Program-made: the position numbers and the translations under genes | Shown: one piece after another, positions 15,144 to 17,341 of the stretch | Layout of the letters: each line of letters begins with the position of its first letter | Position numbering within the stretch: the first letter of the stretch is position 1 | The notes under the pieces: model-generated | The model's input: only the letters and a program-made list of their open reading frames with translations | Database searches by the model: none | What the model was told of the DNA's origin: nothing | NCBI GenBank assembly: GCA_030689795.1 | Contig: JAUYEO010000080.1 | Coordinates: 1 to 17,341 of the forward strand | Length of the DNA stretch: 17,341 nucleotides | Origin: Desulfobacterales bacterium | Lineage (GTDB): Bacteria > Desulfobacterota > Desulfobacteria > Desulfobacterales > RPRI01 | Direction of reading: 5' to 3'

Positions 15144-16016
15144 ATGCCAGAAAAATTATCACGCTCGGTCATTGAAGATATTGCAGCAAAGCTGGATAAG
15201 CTGACGCCAAAGGGGAAGATTCTGGGGAATTTCATCATGCAGAATCCGCGCAGGGCGGTTTTTATGACGACAAAGGAGTTGTCCAAGGCATGCAACGTCA
15301 GTGAGGCCACGGTGGTGCGCTTTGTCAGTCGTCTGGGCTATGACGGATATATCGATTTTCTTCAGGCCCTGCGGGACATCGTGGACACGGGGTTGACACT
15401 TCCGGATCGCATCGCGCTGCCAGGGCCTGCGAGTCCCGGTGCCGAGCTGCTGCATCGCGTGCTGCTGGAAGAAATGAATAACATCAAACAGATTTATGAA
15501 ACGGTCGATTTGGAGGTTCTGGCATCTTTTGTTGAACGTCTGGCAGGCAGCCCTTCTGTATATGTCATTGGATCACGGTTGTCATTCACCTTTGCCTATT
15601 ATCTGGGATGGTCACTGTACAAGGTTCGCAGATCGGTGCATATCTTAAAAGGCAGCGACAGTACGGTCATCGATGAACTGGCGCTTGCCGGAGCAGACAG
15701 CTTGGTGGTGATCATTGCCACCTCAAGATACCCCAATGAGCTGATTCGACTGGGAAAGCTGACCCGCAGACTGGGATTGACCTTGTTGGTGGTTGCGGAC
15801 AGCGCATTGTGTCCGTTGATTCAGTTTGCGCACCAGTCCCTGATCGTACCGTCCAAATCCATTCCCTTTATCGGCCATCCGACAGCCATCTCCTGTATCA
15901 TCAACTACTTGGTACTGGCTTTGGCCAGGCAGCCGGGTGGAGATCTGAAAAAGCATCAGGAGCGGCTGGAACAGGTTTATCTGGAAAATGATGTGCTCTT
16001 TAATCTGCATCACTAA
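15144..16016 (+). CDS. RpiR/MurR-family transcriptional regulator (HTH + SIS domain)
   Basis: 290 residues from ATG at 15144; GAGG 5 nt upstream supports it over the GTG at 15138. The N-terminal HTH_6 domain covers about residues 1-80: FIMQNPRRAVFMTTKELSKACNVSEATVVRFVSRLGY is the recognition region of the RpiR family. The SIS domain follows (about 118-255), opening with VYVIGSRLSFTFAYYLG. The usual S-x-S-G-x-T phosphosugar loop is replaced by IATSRYPNEL, so a ligand other than a phosphosugar is possible. The gene is divergent from the sox/methyltransferase genes and next to a broken second copy of the same pathway, which makes it the best candidate for their regulator (inference). Confidence 0.92.
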   Translation: MPEKLSRSVIEDIAAKLDKLTPKGKILGNFIMQNPRRAVFMTTKELSKACNVSEATVVRFVSRLGYDGYIDFLQALRDIVDTGLTLPDRIALPGPASPGAELLHRVLLEEMNNIKQIYETVDLEVLASFVERLAGSPSVYVIGSRLSFTFAYYLGWSLYKVRRSVHILKGSDSTVIDELALAGADSLVVIIATSRYPNELIRLGKLTRRLGLTLLVVADSALCPLIQFAHQSLIVPSKSIPFIGHPTAISCIINYLVLALARQPGGDLKKHQERLEQVYLENDVLFNLHH

Positions 16017-16113
16017 ACCCTGAAGGAATTGTAAACAGTCAACCCGGAATGAAACCCATTGCCTTAGCGACTGTGTCGTAATAGGAAAGGCTCGTATGTT
16101 CTTTGACATAAAA

Positions 16114-16134
16114 ATATTGGGAATTTGCCAATAT
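16114..16134. promoter_or_regulatory. Inverted repeat, candidate operator
   Basis: ATATTGG (16114-16120) and CCAATAT (16128-16134) are exact reverse complements separated by 7 nt, a spacing that puts the half-site centres 14 bp apart. A TTGACA hexamer lies just upstream (16103-16108). It is in the 189-bp gap between the regulator and the broken corrinoid gene, so it may once have controlled that gene. Confidence 0.4.
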
Positions 16135-16140
16135 ATGCAA

Positions 16141-16167
16141 GTTGACAAATTTTTTGGTGCTGTCAAC
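16141..16167. promoter_or_regulatory. Inverted repeat GTTGACA-N13-TGTCAAC, candidate operator
   Basis: GTTGACA (16141-16147) and TGTCAAC (16161-16167) are exact 7-bp reverse complements with a 13-nt spacer; half-site centres are 20 bp apart, two helical turns. A similar but shorter TGACA...TGTCA pair lies in the candidate soxB promoter (14249-14265), which could hint at a shared regulator. Confidence 0.4.
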
Positions 16168-16205
16168 TCGTCTTCATATCTCATTGGTCACCTTTTGGTA
16201 GGTAC

Positions 16206-16577
16206 ATGACAATTGAACTGTTACATCACGCTTTAACCTGACCTGAAAGACTGACTAAGGCCATCATTGACGGGAAGGATAAAGATGCCGTCAGTTTCTG
16301 CAGAGAGGCCGTCGAAAAAGGCATGACAGCCCGGTCTGTTCTTGAGAGTGGACTCATGCCCGGAATCAGGAAAGTCGGCGAACTGTTCAGCATCGGTGAG
16401 TATTACCTGCCGGAACTGCTTATTTCAGGTAAGGCAATGCAGGCGGCAGTGGCCGAACTCGAACCTTTGCTGAATGCGGGAGGCGAAAAATTCCATGCAG
16501 GCAAATATCTCATCGGAACAGTCAAAGGAGATATCCATGACATCGGCAAGAAAATCGTCATGATGATGCTGAAATGA
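16206..16577 (+). pseudogene. Remnant of a second methyltransferase corrinoid protein gene (5' part)
   Basis: From ATG at 16206 the frame reads MTIELLHHALT, then an in-frame TGA (16239-16241), then a good corrinoid-protein sequence: helical cap with GMTARSVLESGLMPGIRKVGE and the cobalamin motif DIHDIGKKIV. It ends at codon 123 with LK and TGA (16575-16577), where the family continues for about 90 more residues. The missing C-terminal half includes most of the B12-binding fold, so it cannot be functional. The sequence is a diverged paralogue of 3261-3896, not a recent copy. Immediately after, the 3' part of a different gene begins. Confidence 0.9.
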
Positions 16578-16578
16578 A

Positions 16579-16938
16579 AAGGTCACTTCGGCCGGCATTG
16601 GGATAGAGTCCCTCTATATCGACCCGCTGGTCTTTCCGGTGGGAGCTGATTCTAACTATGCACGCGCCACTCTGGATGCAATAGAAGAAATCATGAAACA
16701 ATTTCAGGGCGTGCATACCGTATGCGGCCTGACCAATGTTTCACACGGACTTCCCAACCGCAAGCTTGTGAATCGCACATTCCTTGCAGAGGCTGTTGCG
16801 CGCGGCCTCGATGCGGCAATTCTCAATCCCGCAGACAAGCAGACCCTCGGCGCCCTCCGGGCTGCTTTAATGCTGATGGGAAAGGACGAGTATTGTATGG
16901 GATATATAAAGGCTTTCAGAAAAGGCCTGCTTGCGTGA
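16579..16938 (+). pseudogene. Remnant of a second methyltetrahydrofolate:corrinoid methyltransferase gene (3' part)
   Basis: In frame +1 relative to the corrinoid remnant, sequence from about 16579 reads as the last ~120 residues of an MtgA-like enzyme: ESLYIDPLVFPV, then HTVCGLTNVSHGLPNR, AAILNPADKQ and a normal end at 16938. It aligns with residues from about 144 to the C-terminus of the intact enzyme at 5519-6316. There is no start or N-terminal half; the pterin-binding N-terminal strands are missing. The junction with the corrinoid remnant is at about 16572-16580. Confidence 0.9.
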
Positions 16939-17011
16939 TCGCCCCGCATCAATTACATAGGTGCGTTAGCTCAGGACGCGCATCGGGTAATGCTTAACCT
17001 GCAGGAGCCTG

Positions 17012-17341
17012 TTATTTATCCTTGGAAACGCGCCGCCGTTCTTCATCGCGGATCTCTCTTCGGAGCAGTTTGCCGACCTTCGATTTGGGCAGCATGTCCC
17101 TGAATTCGATATAAGCGGGAACTTTATAGGAAGCAAGATGTTCGCGGCACCATTTAATAAGATCCGACCCTCCGACACCCCGCGCGCCTTCTTTAAGCAC
17201 TACGATGGCCTTTATCCGTTCGCCTACCCTCTCATCGGGTACACCCACCACGCAGGCGCCTATAACCGTAGGATGATCCTGAAGAATGGCCTCTACTTCA
17301 GATGCCGATATCCGGTAGCCTTTATGCTTTATGAGATCGGC
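17012..17341 (-). CDS. AMP-dependent acyl-CoA synthetase/ligase (ANL superfamily), C-terminal fragment
   Basis: 109 codons plus TAA, open to the right edge, so only the C-terminus is in the window. IKHKGYRISASEVEAIL is the A8-type hinge motif of adenylate-forming enzymes, GVPDERVGERIKAIVVLK is typical of the mobile C-terminal domain, and LPKSKVGKLLRREIR contains the catalytic lysine (PKSxxGK). The substrate cannot be told from this part. It points toward the pseudogene (convergent); the 73-bp gap shows no clear terminator. Confidence 0.93.
   Translation of the reverse strand, partial: ADLIKHKGYRISASEVEAILQDHPTVIGACVVGVPDERVGERIKAIVVLKEGARGVGGSDLIKWCREHLASYKVPAYIEFRDMLPKSKVGKLLRREIRDEERRRVSKDK

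Noticed and set aside
16239..16241. In-frame TGA in the corrinoid remnant as a possible selenocysteine codon
   Set aside because: The position is in the N-terminal cap where the family has no catalytic Cys, no convincing downstream stem-loop was seen, and the gene is truncated anyway.
16960..17000. tRNA-like piece (GTTAGCTCAGG)
   Set aside because: It resembles a tRNA D-arm start, but the following D-loop, anticodon stem and T-arm (GTTCGAxTC) are missing and the acceptor ends do not pair.
1..17341. CRISPR array, insertion sequence with transposase, integrase or att site
   Set aside because: No regularly spaced repeats and no transposase or integrase frame were seen; the only sizeable repeat is the soxB duplication.

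Overview
The window reads as part of an anaerobic, probably Desulfobacterota/deltaproteobacterial (sulfate-reducer-like) genome. This is inferred from gene content: a corrinoid/tetrahydrofolate methyl-transfer module of the kind used by anaerobes that demethylate quaternary amines, together with a heterotetrameric sarcosine oxidase-type complex. No rRNA or other taxonomic marker is present, so the assignment is tentative.

Layout. Almost everything from 1 to 14706 is on the minus strand. Read in the direction of transcription, it starts with soxB-soxD-soxA-soxG (14184 to 9094), a canonical four-subunit sarcosine oxidase operon. A 151-bp gap follows, then a TauABC/SsuABC-type importer (binding protein 8942-7926, permease 7865-7104, ATPase 7116-6313). 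The ATPase overlaps a methyltetrahydrofolate:corrinoid methyltransferase gene (6316-5519), followed by an MttB-superfamily methyltransferase without pyrrolysine (5460-4000) and its corrinoid protein (3896-3261). Last comes a second importer of the glycine betaine/choline OpuC type (permease, CBS-domain ATPase, permease, binding protein cut by the left edge). The short gaps and 4-bp overlaps suggest that 8942 to 1 is one transcription unit.

How the genes could work together (inference). A quaternary or tertiary methylamine such as glycine betaine is imported. The MttB-like enzyme moves a methyl group to the corrinoid protein, and the methyltetrahydrofolate enzyme passes it to tetrahydrofolate. 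The remaining N-methyl glycine could be oxidised by SoxBDAG, whose alpha subunit carries a GcvT-like folate domain and so delivers a second C1 unit to the same folate pool. No corrinoid-activating (RamA-like) protein is visible here.

The right-hand part shows decay. Upstream of soxB is a truncated soxB copy (14291-14706) with two in-frame TAA stops, lying colinear with the intact gene at an offset of exactly 522 bp. Then comes a palindromic element and a divergent RpiR/SIS-type regulator (15144-16016, plus strand) with a near-consensus promoter. Downstream of the regulator is a composite pseudogene (16206-16938) in which the front of a second corrinoid protein gene is joined by deletion to the back of a second methyltetrahydrofolate methyltransferase gene. 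The window ends in the C-terminus of a convergent acyl-CoA synthetase (17341-17012).
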